Part shown: piece by piece, positions 25,532 through 34,243 of the stretch
How positions within the stretch are numbered: position 1 is the stretch's first letter
Layout: the number at the start of each line of letters is the position of its first letter
Origin: Thermohalobaculum sp039816045
Lineage (GTDB): Bacteria > Pseudomonadota > Alphaproteobacteria > Rhodobacterales > Rhodobacteraceae
NCBI GenBank assembly: GCA_039816045.1
Contig: JBCBYB010000007.1
Coordinates: 62,001 to 126,000 of the forward strand
Direction: 5' to 3'
DNA: 64,000 nt
Notes under the pieces: model-generated
What the model was told of the DNA's origin: nothing
Database searches by the model: none
Seen by the model: the letters and a program-made list of their open reading frames with translations, nothing else
Program-made: the position numbers and the translations under genes

Positions 25532-26095
25532 ATGGCCAAGATCAACGGCAACGAGATCCGCCGTGGCAACATCATCGAGCACAATGGCGGTCTGTGGGTC
25601 GCGGTGAAGACGGATCACGTGAAGCCCGGCAAAGGTGGAGCGTTCGCGCAGGTCGAGCTCAAGAACCTCCGCAACGGCTCAAAGCTCAATGAGCGCTTCC
25701 GCTCGGCGGACAAGGTGGAGCGGGTGCGCCTTGAGCAGAAGGACCAGCAGTTCCTCTACGAAACAGACGGCATGCTGACCTTCATGGACAACGAGACGTT
25801 CGAGCAGATCGAACTGCCGGCGGATCTACTCGGTGACGGACGCCCGTTCCTGCAAGACGGAATGACGGTGACCATCGAGTACTATGAGGAAGAGGCCCTG
25901 TCAGTGACCCTGCCCGAGCGCGTGACCTGCACAGTTGCCGAGACCGAGCCGGTGGTCAAAGGGCAGACGGCGGCAAACTCCTACAAGCCGGCGGTTCTCG
26001 ACAATGGCGTGCGGGTGATGGTCCCGCCCTTTATCGCCCAGGGCGAAGCGATCGTCGTGTCCACCGAGACCCTCGAATACGCTGAGCGTGCCTGA
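25532..26095 (+). CDS. efp: Elongation factor P
   Basis: EF-P rescues ribosomes stalled on polyproline stretches. The 187-residue product has three beta-barrel domains; domain I carries TDHVKPGKGGAFAQVELKN, in which Lys34 is the residue extended with a beta-lysyl group by EpmA in organisms with that pathway. Domains II and III include ETDGMLTFMDNETFEQIELPADLLGD and KPAVLDNGVRVMVPPFIAQGEAIVVSTETLEYAERA. The start at 25532 follows GAGGGCGTCCCT. The modifying enzymes EpmA/EpmB are not in the window. Confidence 0.96.
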   Translation: MAKINGNEIRRGNIIEHNGGLWVAVKTDHVKPGKGGAFAQVELKNLRNGSKLNERFRSADKVERVRLEQKDQQFLYETDGMLTFMDNETFEQIELPADLLGDGRPFLQDGMTVTIEYYEEEALSVTLPERVTCTVAETEPVVKGQTAANSYKPAVLDNGVRVMVPPFIAQGEAIVVSTETLEYAERA

Positions 26096-26098
26096 GCC

Positions 26099-26401
26099 AT
26101 GGACCGCGCGCCAGCCACGCCGACCGTGATGGTGGACAACGACCGCGTCCGGGTTACCGAGTGGCGGTTTGCCCCTGGGGCGGCGACCGGCTGGCATGTG
26201 CACGCGTTCGACTATGTGATCACACCGGTGGCAGGGCAGCCCGTGGATATCGTGGATGGCGCCGGAGCGGTGACGCGCGTCGAGATGGTTCCGGGACAGT
26301 CCTACTACCGCGAGGCCGGCGTTGCCCATGACGTCATCAATGCAGGTGCCGGAGAGTTGGTCTTTGTCGAGACCGAGCTGAAAGAGCCCGCGCGCGGCTG
26401 A
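26099..26401 (+). CDS. Small cupin-domain protein
   Basis: This 100-residue protein is a single cupin barrel. Visible are EWRFAPGAATGWHVHAFDYVITPVAGQPVDIVDGAG with the His-x-His and the Asp, and EMVPGQSYYREAGVAHDVINAGAGELVFVETEL with the second-motif His. The start lies three bases after the efp stop and the gene lies 79 bases before the inositol-phosphatase gene, so it may form an efp-cupin pair. Reaction unknown; many such proteins are small metal-dependent enzymes or binding proteins. Confidence 0.8.
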   Translation: MDRAPATPTVMVDNDRVRVTEWRFAPGAATGWHVHAFDYVITPVAGQPVDIVDGAGAVTRVEMVPGQSYYREAGVAHDVINAGAGELVFVETELKEPARG

Positions 26402-26480
26402 GCCGCCCAAGGGGGTCGCGATCGCGCGCCCACCAATCCTTGCCGCCGCTCCCGCGGATGGCCCCAATCGGAGCGCCTCC

Positions 26481-27275
26481 ATGGCCAGCGCATCGCCGAC
26501 CCTCAACATTATGATCCGGGCAGCACGCCATGCTGCGCGCCGACTGGTGCGCGATTTTGGCGAGGTCGAGAACCTCCAGGTCAGCATGAAGGGCGCCGGG
26601 GATTTCGTCTCTAACGCTGATCGCAAGGCCGAGGAGACCCTCCGCGAGGACCTGATGGAGGCTCGGCCGAACTATGGCTGGCTGGGCGAGGAGAGCGAAG
26701 AGGTTAAAGGCACCGATCCGACCCGGCGTTGGATCGTCGATCCACTCGACGGCACCACCAATTTTCTGCACGGGATGCCGCATTGGGCTATCTCGATCGC
26801 GCTCGAGCACAAGGGGCGCATAGTTGCGGCGGTCGTCTACGATCCGGTGAAAGACGAGATGTTCGTGGCCGAGCAGGGCCAGGGCTGCTGGCTGAACGAC
26901 CGTCGTTGCAGGGTGTCGGCGCGGCGAGAGCTTGCGGTCTCGGTCCTCGCAACCGGTGTGCCGTTCGGGGCGAAGAAGACCTTGCCGCTTATGCTGAAAG
27001 ATCTCGCGGCGCTTATGCCGCGCTCGGCGGGCGTGCGGCGCTGGGGGGCTGCGTCCCTCGACCTCGCATATGTGGCCGCCGGACGGTTCGATGCGTTCTG
27101 GGAGCGCGAACTCAGCCCCTGGGATATCGCGGGTGGGATGCTTCTGGTGCAGGAGGCGGGCGGGCTCGTCAGCACCATCGGTGCCCTGCCGGGAAAGGCG
27201 AACCCGCTCGAAACCGGATCTGTGCTTGCTTGCAACGCGGATCTGCGCCCGGCCGTGGCCGAGCACTTGGCTTGA
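26481..27275 (+). CDS. Inositol monophosphatase family protein (SuhB-like)
   Basis: The 264-residue product belongs to the magnesium-dependent, lithium-sensitive inositol monophosphatase/SuhB family. Metal and catalytic residues are in NYGWLGEESEE, RRWIVDPLDGTTNFLHGMPHWAISIAL and SPWDIAGGMLLVQEAGGLVS. The N-terminus ASASPTLNIMIRAARHAARRL and the DPLDGTTNF and WDIAGG motifs match the SuhB subgroup. In alphaproteobacteria such enzymes act on inositol phosphates or on related sugar phosphates, and SuhB also has a role in rRNA transcription. Which applies here cannot be told. It converges on the PAAR gene with three bases between. Confidence 0.9.
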   Translation: MASASPTLNIMIRAARHAARRLVRDFGEVENLQVSMKGAGDFVSNADRKAEETLREDLMEARPNYGWLGEESEEVKGTDPTRRWIVDPLDGTTNFLHGMPHWAISIALEHKGRIVAAVVYDPVKDEMFVAEQGQGCWLNDRRCRVSARRELAVSVLATGVPFGAKKTLPLMLKDLAALMPRSAGVRRWGAASLDLAYVAAGRFDAFWERELSPWDIAGGMLLVQEAGGLVSTIGALPGKANPLETGSVLACNADLRPAVAEHLA

Positions 27276-27278
27276 AAT

Positions 27279-27566
27279 CTAACCGATCAACACCGTGAAC
27301 TCGCCGACCGTGATTGCTCCTCCGTGGGAACACGTGTCGCTCGAGCGGGCCTGCGGCATGTTGCCCACAAGCGTGCTGGTGGAGCCCTTCACGATCGTAT
27401 CGGGCGGGCCGGTGCATAAGACCGTATCGCCCGAGCGCGCCGGTGGCTTGTTGCCGATCAGGACGGTGAATTCGCCCTTCACGATGGCCGCTCCCACATG
27501 AGGGACGGTGCCTGTCACCATGGGGCAGGTATGCATATCACCAATACGGGCGGCTGGCAGGGTCAT
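27279..27566 (-). CDS. PAAR-domain protein (type VI/contractile injection spike tip candidate)
   Basis: The 95-residue protein is built of PAAR repeats. It starts TLPAARIGDMHTCPM and contains GEFTVLIGNKPPARSGDTVLC and TLVGNMPQARSSDTCSHGGAITVGEFTVLIG, with paired Cys and His for the zinc at the tip. PAAR proteins cap the VgrG/gp5-like spike of type VI secretion and related contractile systems and can carry effectors. No VgrG, Hcp or sheath gene lies in the window, so this is an orphan PAAR. It is downstream of ald on the same strand, with 70 bases between. A hairpin in that gap suggests separate expression. Confidence 0.9.
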   Translation of the reverse strand: MTLPAARIGDMHTCPMVTGTVPHVGAAIVKGEFTVLIGNKPPARSGDTVLCTGPPDTIVKGSTSTLVGNMPQARSSDTCSHGGAITVGEFTVLIG

Positions 27567-27636
27567 GTCTCGCGCCTCTCGAACCTCAAATCCAATACGA
27601 CAAAGATCGGGGCTTGCCTCCCCGCTGTCAACCGCG

Positions 27637-28755
27637 TCAGGTCCCGAGGGCCAGTTTCGGAGAGATCACGTTGATCCCGAGCGCTTTGCCAACCGCGTAG
27701 TTGGTCAGCTTGCCTGCGTGGGTGTTGAGGCCGGCCAGCAGATGCGGATCGTCCCGGCACGCTGTGACCCATCCCTTATCGGCGATGGCGAGCATATGTC
27801 GGAGTGTAGCGTTGCCGAGCGCGATGGTCGATGTCCGCGGCACCGCGCCGGGCATGTTGGCGACGCAGTAATGGACGATGCCATCCACCTCATAGATCGG
27901 GTCATCGTGGGTTGTGGCACGCGAGGTTTCGAAACAGCCGCCTTGGTCGATGGCGACATCCACCAGCACGGCGCCCGGCTTCATTTCTGACAGATCGGCG
28001 CGGGAGACCAAGCGTGGGGCGGCAGCCCCGGGGATCAGCACCGCCCCGATCACCATATCGGCACGGCGGATCTCTTCCGCGGTCGCGGATTTGGATGCGT
28101 AGCGCGTGCGGTAGAGCCCGCGGTCCACCTCGTCGAGATAACGCAGGCGATCGATCGACAGATCGAGCACGGTGACATCGGCTCCCATCCCCGCAGCGAC
28201 TCGCGCGGCGTTGGCACCGACCACCCCGCCGCCGAGCACCACAACCTCGGCAGGACCAACCCCCGGCACGCCTCCCATCAGCACGCCACGCCCGCCATTG
28301 GCCTTCTGCAGCGCCCAGGACCCGGTTTGCGGCGCCAGCCGGCCAGCAACCTCCGACATTGGCGCCAACAAGGGCAAACCGCCCCGGGCATCGGTCACGG
28401 TCTCATAGGCGATGGCGGTGACCCCGCTTTCCAGCAGATCTCGGGTCTGATCCGGATCAGGGGCCAGATGAAGATAGGTGAACAGCACCTGACCTTCCCG
28501 CAGGTGGGCCCGTTCGGGCGCCTGAGGCTCCTTGACCTTCACGATCATCTCACCTTCCGCGAACACCGTCTCCGCGTCGGGAGCAATCTCCGCCCCTGCT
28601 GTGAGGTAGGCGTCGTCGGGGAAGCCGGCACCTTCCCCAGCGCCTGTCTCGATCACCACCGAGTGGCCATGGGCCACCGCCTCGCGCGCAGCCGAGGGCG
28701 TCATTCCGACCCGATACTCGCGCGTCTTCACCTCTTTCGGACAGCCGATCCGCAT
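27637..28755 (-). CDS. ald: Alanine dehydrogenase
   Basis: Alanine dehydrogenase interconverts L-alanine and pyruvate plus ammonia with NAD. The 372-residue product has the family layout: RIGCPKEVKTREYRVGMTP with Arg15, EGEMIVKVKEPQ with the substrate Lys, FTYLHLAPDP with the catalytic His, then the Rossmann part VVVLGGGVVGANAARVAAGMGADV, and VDVAIDQGGCFETSRATTHDDP with the Asp. The terminal part, YAVGKALGINVISPKL, is also typical. The start at 28755 has AGGAGCTC upstream; the much longer open frame upstream is antisense to the motor-like gene. It shares a 171-base promoter gap with that gene, which faces the other way. Confidence 0.95.
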   Translation of the reverse strand: MRIGCPKEVKTREYRVGMTPSAAREAVAHGHSVVIETGAGEGAGFPDDAYLTAGAEIAPDAETVFAEGEMIVKVKEPQAPERAHLREGQVLFTYLHLAPDPDQTRDLLESGVTAIAYETVTDARGGLPLLAPMSEVAGRLAPQTGSWALQKANGGRGVLMGGVPGVGPAEVVVLGGGVVGANAARVAAGMGADVTVLDLSIDRLRYLDEVDRGLYRTRYASKSATAEEIRRADMVIGAVLIPGAAAPRLVSRADLSEMKPGAVLVDVAIDQGGCFETSRATTHDDPIYEVDGIVHYCVANMPGAVPRTSTIALGNATLRHMLAIADKGWVTACRDDPHLLAGLNTHAGKLTNYAVGKALGINVISPKLALGT

Positions 28756-28926
28756 CCTGAGCTCCTGCGACAGTTCCCCACGGGCGCGCCTCTGCGGGCC
28801 GCCTCGCCGCTCTAGCCTAGGGTCCAAACCGCAGCCGTGATAGATCCAACGCAAGTGCACTGAAAAGGTCACTGGAAAAAGCCTGATACGCCGGTATTCT
28901 GATGCGGTCGTTGCGAGGGAGAACGC

Positions 28927-30201
28927 ATGGATCACGACGCCCACCAAGTCGATTTCTCGCAACCGACCCGGCAGATTTTCCTGATGCTGACGGTGCTGAT
29001 CCTGGTCAGCACCGGTGCGACGCTTTTGGCCGCGCAAATCCAGACCGTGTTCTGGGCGAACCCCTACCTCAACGGCTTCATTTTCGGCGTCTTCGTGTTC
29101 GGTGTGCTGGCGACCTTCTGGCAGGTCAGTCAGCTGATTTCTGCGACCAACTTCCTGCGCGATATCCAAAGCGGGGAGAAGGGCGAAGATCTTGGCCGCC
29201 CGCCGCGGCTCGTGGCGTCCCTCGGGCCGATCCTCAGCGACGGCCGTGTGAAGAAGCGTCTCGCCGCCTCGACCACGCGCTCGATCCTCGACAGCATCGC
29301 GGTACGGTTGGACGAGGCGCGGGACATCACCCGCTACATCACCAATCTGCTGATCTTCCTCGGTCTGCTCGGCACGTTCTGGGGGCTCGCCAACACCGTC
29401 CCGGCGGTGGTCGATACGATCCGGTCGCTGGCGCCTTCGGGCGGTGATACCTCGGATGTGAGTGTGTTCGAGCGGCTGATGAGCGGGCTCGAAGATCAAC
29501 TTGGCGGCATGGGCACCGCGTTCGCCTCCTCGCTGGTGGGCCTTGCGGGCTCGCTGATCGTCGGGCTCTTGGAGCTCTTCGCAGGGCACGGTCAGAACCG
29601 TTTTTACCGGGAGCTGGAGGAATGGCTCGGCGGGTTCACGCGGCTTGGCCTTGTCTCCGAAGGGGAGGGGCCGGACGGCGCCCTGGTCGCCCTGCTCGAG
29701 CGGGTGGATGAAGGGCTCGAGCGCACCTCCGACAGTGCCAAGAAGGCCGAAGATGCGCGCGTCGCAGCCGAGACGCGCCTCGGTCAGGCGGCGGATGTGG
29801 TGGCGGCGATGGCTGGCCAGATCGACCAACAGCGCGACATCGTCTCCGGGATGTTCCGAGAGCTGAAAGAAGCGCGCGACCAGGAAGCCGCCCGCGACCA
29901 TGCCATGCTGACCTCGCTGAAGCGGCTGGAGCAGTCGAGCAGCCAGATCGCCCACAGCCAGAGCGCCTTGGTCGATGCGCTGGAGAAGGTTGCCTATCTC
30001 GGTGGCCCCACGGGCGGCGGCGGCGCCGACCCCGAAGTGGGGCAGGCGTTACGCAGCATGGACAAGCAGTTGCGCGCCCTGGCCGACGATCTTGCCGTCG
30101 GCCGCCATGAGACCACGCAGGCGCTGCGCTCTGAGCTGCGCGCGCTGATCGCCCTCATCGATGCGCGCACCCGCGGCGGTGGCGGGCCGGGAGGCGCCTG
30201 A
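28927..30201 (+). CDS. MotA/TolQ/ExbB-like proton-channel protein with cytoplasmic tail
   Basis: The 424-residue protein has about four membrane segments (17-36, 49-71, 138-160, 196-222) and the family motif LIFLGLLGTFWGLANT followed later by GGMGTAFASSLVGLAGSLIVGLLELF. This is the MotA/TolQ/ExbB channel layout. A long loop (72-135) and a Glu/Ala-rich C-terminal coiled coil (240-370) extend into the cytoplasm. The last 25 residues are Gly-rich. It shares a one-base stop/start overlap with the next gene, a MotB-like partner, so the two very probably form a proton- or sodium-driven inner-membrane complex. No flagellar, Tol or Exb genes flank it. Confidence 0.8.
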   Translation: MDHDAHQVDFSQPTRQIFLMLTVLILVSTGATLLAAQIQTVFWANPYLNGFIFGVFVFGVLATFWQVSQLISATNFLRDIQSGEKGEDLGRPPRLVASLGPILSDGRVKKRLAASTTRSILDSIAVRLDEARDITRYITNLLIFLGLLGTFWGLANTVPAVVDTIRSLAPSGGDTSDVSVFERLMSGLEDQLGGMGTAFASSLVGLAGSLIVGLLELFAGHGQNRFYRELEEWLGGFTRLGLVSEGEGPDGALVALLERVDEGLERTSDSAKKAEDARVAAETRLGQAADVVAAMAGQIDQQRDIVSGMFRELKEARDQEAARDHAMLTSLKRLEQSSSQIAHSQSALVDALEKVAYLGGPTGGGGADPEVGQALRSMDKQLRALADDLAVGRHETTQALRSELRALIALIDARTRGGGGPGGA

Positions 30202-32345
30202 TGGCGCTGGCGCGGCGGGGCACGGGGCGGTTCGACACCAGCATCTGGCCGGGGTTCGTCGACGGGCTGACGGCGCTCCTGCTCATCCTGATGTTCGTGC
30301 TGTCGATCTTCATGATTGTGCAGTTCTCGCTGCGGGAGACCATCCTCGGCCAGGACGAGCAGTTGCTGGAGCAGGAAGAGGTTATCGGCGTCCAGCAGAA
30401 ACGCATCGAGGTGCAGGACAAGACGCTGTTCGCCCAGAAGGAAACGATCGACCTCCAGACCCGCGAGCTCGACATGCAAAAGAACACCATCCGCGAGCAG
30501 GGCATCCGCATCGGCGCCCTGTCGGCGCAGATCGAGAACATGGCCGACATCCTTGCGATGGAGCGGGGGCGCGGGGCACGGCTGGAGAGCGACATCGGCT
30601 CGCTCCGGGCGTCGCTCGTGGAGACGGAAGAGGCCCGCGACAGCGCGCTCTCGGAGGCGGAGGCCCGTGCGGCGGCCATCGCGGAGCTGCGCGCCCAGGC
30701 CGAAGAACGCCAGGCCGAGCTTGCGCGCCTCGAGGGGGAGCGGGCCTCGGCGGCGGATCTGGTCGCGAGCCTAAAGGCCCAGCGGTCCGAGCAGGAGGAG
30801 ACGCTCGCCGCGCTCGAAGCCGAGCGGGACCAGCAGACGGCGGAGCTCTCGGCTCTGGCGGCGGAACGCGCAGAGCTTTCCTCTCTGCTTGCGGCCATGA
30901 CCGAAGATCGCGACGCCGAGGCGGCCCTCGCCCAGGACCTCACCAACGCGCGCCAGAGCGATTTCGAGCGGTTCCAGCAGATGCAGGCGGAGCAAGCGGC
31001 GCTGGAGCAGGCGGTGGCCGCGCTCGAAGCGCGCCGGACCGAACAGGATGCGGAGCTGTCCCGTCTGGCGGACACGGCGGATGCGGTGACTGCCGAGAAG
31101 GCCCGGATCGATGCGGAACGGGCGGCGGCGCTCACTTTGATCGGACAGTTGCGCGAGGGGCGTGCGGTCGACCAGGCGCGGGCCGAGGGGCTGCGGGCGG
31201 AGCTATCCGAGACCGAGGTTGCGCGGGCCAGACTGGCGGAGGAAGCGGCGACGGCGTTGGCGCTCGTCTCTCAGTTGGAGACCGAGCGCGATGCGCTCGC
31301 GGAGGCACGGTCCGCGGCGGCGGCAGAAACCGAGGGGCTGTCCGCGGATCTTGAGGATCTCCGCCGCCAGCGCCGGGAGGTGGAGGCGTTGAAGCTCGCG
31401 GCTCTTTCGCGCATCGAGGCCCTGGAAGCATCGCTCACGGAGGAGGAACGCGCGCGCCGCCAACTCGCCGCTGACCGCCAGATCGCGCTTGCCCGGATCG
31501 ATGCGCTGGAGGCTGATCTCAGCGCCGAGCAGACCGCGCGGCGTCAGACGGATGCGCTGCGTGCGGCTGCGGAGGAGGCCCTGGCCGCCCGTGGCTCAGC
31601 GCTCGACGAGGCCGAGCAGGCGCTCTTGGAGGAAGCCGCGGTCGCGCAGTTGCTCCGTCGGAATCTCGAAGCCCGCAACCAAGCGCTGGAGGCCGCCGGC
31701 GCCGAGTCGACGGCGCGCGGCGCCGAGATCGAGCGTCTGACCGCTCAGATGCAGGCCCTCACGGATCAGATCGGCGCGCTCCAGCGTCTGCTTGGCGAGG
31801 CCGAAGCCGCCGACGCGGCCAACCAGGTCCAGATCGCGCGCCTCGGGGAGCAGCTCAACGCGGCCCTGGCCCGCAAGGTCTCGGAGCTCGAGCGCTTCCA
31901 GTCGGAGTTCTTCCAGCGCATGGAGAGCGTGCTCGGCGGGCGCGAAGACATTCAGCGCTCGGGCGACCGCTTTGTCTTTCAGTCCGAGGTGCTGTTCGGC
32001 TCGGGCTCTGCGGTCCTCAACGGGGCGGGGCGGACGGAGCTTGCCAAACTCGGCGCGGTGCTGCGCCAGCTCGGCGACAGCGTGCCCGACGATCTCGACT
32101 GGGTGCTCCGTGTCGACGGGCATACGGACAAGATCCCGATCAGCGGCGGGCGCTACCGCGACAACTGGGAGCTCAGCCAGGCCCGAGCGCTGTCGGTGGT
32201 GCGCTATCTGATCGATGCGGAGGGCGTGCCGCCGAACCGCCTGGCGGCTACGGGGTTTGGCGAATTCCGGCCGATCGATCCCGAGGACAGCCTGCCCGCT
32301 TATGCCCGCAACCGGCGGATCGAATTCAAGTTCACCCAGCGCTGA
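30201..32345 (+). CDS. MotB/OmpA-like protein with a very long coiled coil
   Basis: The 714-residue protein has one N-terminal membrane segment (22-42) preceded by WPGFVDGLTALLLILMFVL, where Asp21 sits where MotB has its channel Asp. Then comes a predicted coiled coil of about 500 residues, very rich in Ala, Glu, Leu and Arg, and a C-terminal OmpA-type peptidoglycan-binding domain from about residue 590: FQSEVLFGSGSAVLNG, VDGHTDKIPI, NWELSQARALSVVRYL, GFGEFRPI and NRRIEFKF. MotB is usually 250-300 residues, so the long arm is unusual. It pairs with the MotA-like gene upstream. The arm could span the periplasm or hold a distance to the cell wall. Confidence 0.82.
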   Translation: MALARRGTGRFDTSIWPGFVDGLTALLLILMFVLSIFMIVQFSLRETILGQDEQLLEQEEVIGVQQKRIEVQDKTLFAQKETIDLQTRELDMQKNTIREQGIRIGALSAQIENMADILAMERGRGARLESDIGSLRASLVETEEARDSALSEAEARAAAIAELRAQAEERQAELARLEGERASAADLVASLKAQRSEQEETLAALEAERDQQTAELSALAAERAELSSLLAAMTEDRDAEAALAQDLTNARQSDFERFQQMQAEQAALEQAVAALEARRTEQDAELSRLADTADAVTAEKARIDAERAAALTLIGQLREGRAVDQARAEGLRAELSETEVARARLAEEAATALALVSQLETERDALAEARSAAAAETEGLSADLEDLRRQRREVEALKLAALSRIEALEASLTEEERARRQLAADRQIALARIDALEADLSAEQTARRQTDALRAAAEEALAARGSALDEAEQALLEEAAVAQLLRRNLEARNQALEAAGAESTARGAEIERLTAQMQALTDQIGALQRLLGEAEAADAANQVQIARLGEQLNAALARKVSELERFQSEFFQRMESVLGGREDIQRSGDRFVFQSEVLFGSGSAVLNGAGRTELAKLGAVLRQLGDSVPDDLDWVLRVDGHTDKIPISGGRYRDNWELSQARALSVVRYLIDAEGVPPNRLAATGFGEFRPIDPEDSLPAYARNRRIEFKFTQR

Positions 32346-33237
32346 AGCGCCGGATCGCGTCGAGCACCCGCTCGAAGGCCGCGGCGGCGCGGGCGCTTCG
32401 GTGGCGGGCACGAAGCCACATATGCGGCAGTTCGGGCTCGGTGACGGCCTCGGCGGTTCCTCCCGCCGCCTGCAGGCGCTCGGCCCAGAGCGCGCAGTCG
32501 TCGCGAAGCGGGTCTACCCCCGCGGCCGACGCGAAACAGGGGGCAACACCGGTCAGATCTCGTGCGGCGAGCGGCGCATAGCTCGGGTCGTCCCAAAGCG
32601 GACCGCCCGGTGCGCGCAGCTTTGCGTAGTGTGCGAGATCCGCCGTCCGGAGCAAAGGCGCTTCGGCACAGTCGGTATAGGAGGTGAGCCGCAACCGCTC
32701 TCCGCCGAGCCCGGGATAGATAAGGACCTGTCCGCGGAGCGCCGTTTCGCCGCGCAGGGCCACCGCCACGGCCGCCGCGAGGTTCCCGCCCGCGCTGTCA
32801 CCCACGATAATCACCGGCCCGTCCGCCAGCGCGGCCCGAGTTGCCGCCAGCGCGTCCTCGAACGCCGCAGGGTGGCGATGCTCCGGGGCGAGCCGATAGT
32901 CCACCACGGTCACAGGGCAGCGGGTCTCCGCGGCGATCTCAGCGCAGACATCATCATGGCTCTCGAGCCCACCGACCACCCATCCGCCGCCATGGAAATA
33001 GATCACCCGAACGGGAGAGGGATCGCCTGGCACATAGTGTCGTGCAGGGATCTCCTCCCCTGTCAGGAGGCCGTCCGTCACCGTCAGGCCTTCGGGCCGC
33101 GGCGCGCGAAAATGCGCTGACATCGCATCATAGGCCGCCCGCTCGGCAGCGATGCTGTCATCTGTGGCGGCGGGCTGCGCTGCCACCTCAGCGATGAAGG
33201 CGAGGATGTCCGGGTCGTGGATCAGGGCATCGGTCAC
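32332..33237 (-). CDS. Alpha/beta hydrolase of the hormone-sensitive-lipase family
   Basis: The 301-residue protein has the HSL-type esterase signature: the oxyanion motif VIYFHGGGWVVGGLES (His-Gly-Gly-Gly), the nucleophile elbow IIVGDSAGGNLAAAVA, the acid Asp in CFASAAGVDPLRDD and the His in ELPHMWLRAR. Such enzymes hydrolyse small carboxyl esters. It converges on the MotB-like gene, with the two stop regions overlapping by about 14 bases, so it is transcribed separately. No signal peptide is apparent, so it is likely cytoplasmic. Substrate unknown. Confidence 0.87.
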   Translation of the reverse strand: MTDALIHDPDILAFIAEVAAQPAATDDSIAAERAAYDAMSAHFRAPRPEGLTVTDGLLTGEEIPARHYVPGDPSPVRVIYFHGGGWVVGGLESHDDVCAEIAAETRCPVTVVDYRLAPEHRHPAAFEDALAATRAALADGPVIIVGDSAGGNLAAAVAVALRGETALRGQVLIYPGLGGERLRLTSYTDCAEAPLLRTADLAHYAKLRAPGGPLWDDPSYAPLAARDLTGVAPCFASAAGVDPLRDDCALWAERLQAAGGTAEAVTEPELPHMWLRARHRSARAAAAFERVLDAIRRFSAG

Positions 33238-33296
33238 AACTGGCTCCGATCAGATGTCACTGCATTCGACGAAAACTTAACGAATATTCGATGGAG

Positions 33297-33315
33297 TAAA
33301 CGCTCTGTTAACCAT
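33297..33315 (+). promoter_or_regulatory. Candidate CtrA-type binding site
   Basis: TAAA, seven bases, then TTAACCAT resembles the alphaproteobacterial CtrA consensus TTAA-N7-TTAACCAT with one mismatch. It lies 30 bases before the ATG of the outer-membrane-like gene. CtrA is a cell-cycle and envelope regulator in this group. The call is by eye, on a short motif, and could be chance. Confidence 0.3.
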
Positions 33316-33344
33316 TCTGCGCCGATCCTTACGGTAACTTAGGG

Positions 33345-34136
33345 ATGTACAGGATGACCACGGTGCGTGTGAGCCTGGGTGCGGCGGTCGGGGCGTTGGT
33401 AGTGGTGAGCCCCACCGCTTCGCTATCGGGCGCTTGGACGCAGAAGCCCGGCTCTGGGCAGGTTATCGTCTCTGCCAGCACCAAATCTGCGCAGGTCGCC
33501 CCTTTTGGCAGCGGTCGCATTGACGACGACAGCAGCTTTGCGTCGTTTTTCTGGGAATACGGCCTGCGCGAAGGCCTGACGATTGGTGGCACGGTCTTCG
33601 CCGAGATCGTCACCGATGGGGACGACGGCGATTCGGCAGATGTCGGGTTCTTTGCGCGGCAACGGCTCTGGACCGGTGAGGATGGCGACGTTGCGTCGGT
33701 CCAGCTTGGCGTCAAACAGGAGATCAACCCTCTCCTCGGCGGTGATTTTGGCGACCCGGGTGCCGACCCAACGAACGAGGTCTCTCTCCGCCTGCTTTAT
33801 GGGCGCGGTTGGGGCTTCGATTGGGGGAGTGCTTTTGTGTCCACCGAGGGTGGCTATCACCTCCAGACCGACGGCGATGAGGACGAGGTCCGCCTCGACA
33901 TCACGGTTGGCGCACAGCCAGATCCCTGCTGCATGGGGCTGTTGAGCCTCTTCACCACCGTCCCTGTGGGCGATGAGGATGTGGCCGTGAAACTCGCGCC
34001 CTCCTTCGCCTACAGCTTCCGGGGGGAGGACGGGGAGATCGAGAAACCGTTCACGCTTCAGGTCGGCCTCAGCCAGGACCTCAATGATTTCGACGATGGG
34101 CTTGGGGTGCAGGTCAGCATCTGGAAGCCTTTCTGA
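33345..34136 (+). CDS. Putative outer-membrane beta-barrel protein
   Basis: The 263-residue product starts with Arg residues and a hydrophobic stretch, LGAAVGALVVVSPTASLSGA, a plausible signal peptide. The mature part alternates hydrophobic and polar residues as in beta strands, for example SSFASFFWEYGLREGLTIGGTVFAEIV, SVQLGVKQEINPLLGGDFG and GSAFVSTEGGYHLQTDG, and ends VSIWKPF with a terminal Phe, the usual outer-membrane insertion signal. It is rich in Asp and Gly. No family is recognised. Expression appears to be from its own promoter region, where a CtrA-like motif is found. Confidence 0.6.
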   Translation: MYRMTTVRVSLGAAVGALVVVSPTASLSGAWTQKPGSGQVIVSASTKSAQVAPFGSGRIDDDSSFASFFWEYGLREGLTIGGTVFAEIVTDGDDGDSADVGFFARQRLWTGEDGDVASVQLGVKQEINPLLGGDFGDPGADPTNEVSLRLLYGRGWGFDWGSAFVSTEGGYHLQTDGDEDEVRLDITVGAQPDPCCMGLLSLFTTVPVGDEDVAVKLAPSFAYSFRGEDGEIEKPFTLQVGLSQDLNDFDDGLGVQVSIWKPF

Positions 34137-34243
34137 CGTTCTGAGCGGCTATTTTGAATTTTTCTTGCGCCGATGGTGAACCCATCGAGAGCATGACGGC
34201 ACTCAACCAGTACCGAACGAGGTAACAGTGCTGGGAGGCCAAC

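Noticed and set aside
27637..29955. Extended N-terminus of alanine dehydrogenase to 772 residues
   Set aside because: The extension is antisense to the motor-like gene; the ATG at 28755 with an AGGAG site gives the family length and start.
28927..32345. Zorya-type defence system (ZorA/ZorB)
   Set aside because: The channel and OmpA parts fit loosely, but no ZorC, ZorD or ZorE genes are adjacent and the coiled coil lies in the MotB-like partner.
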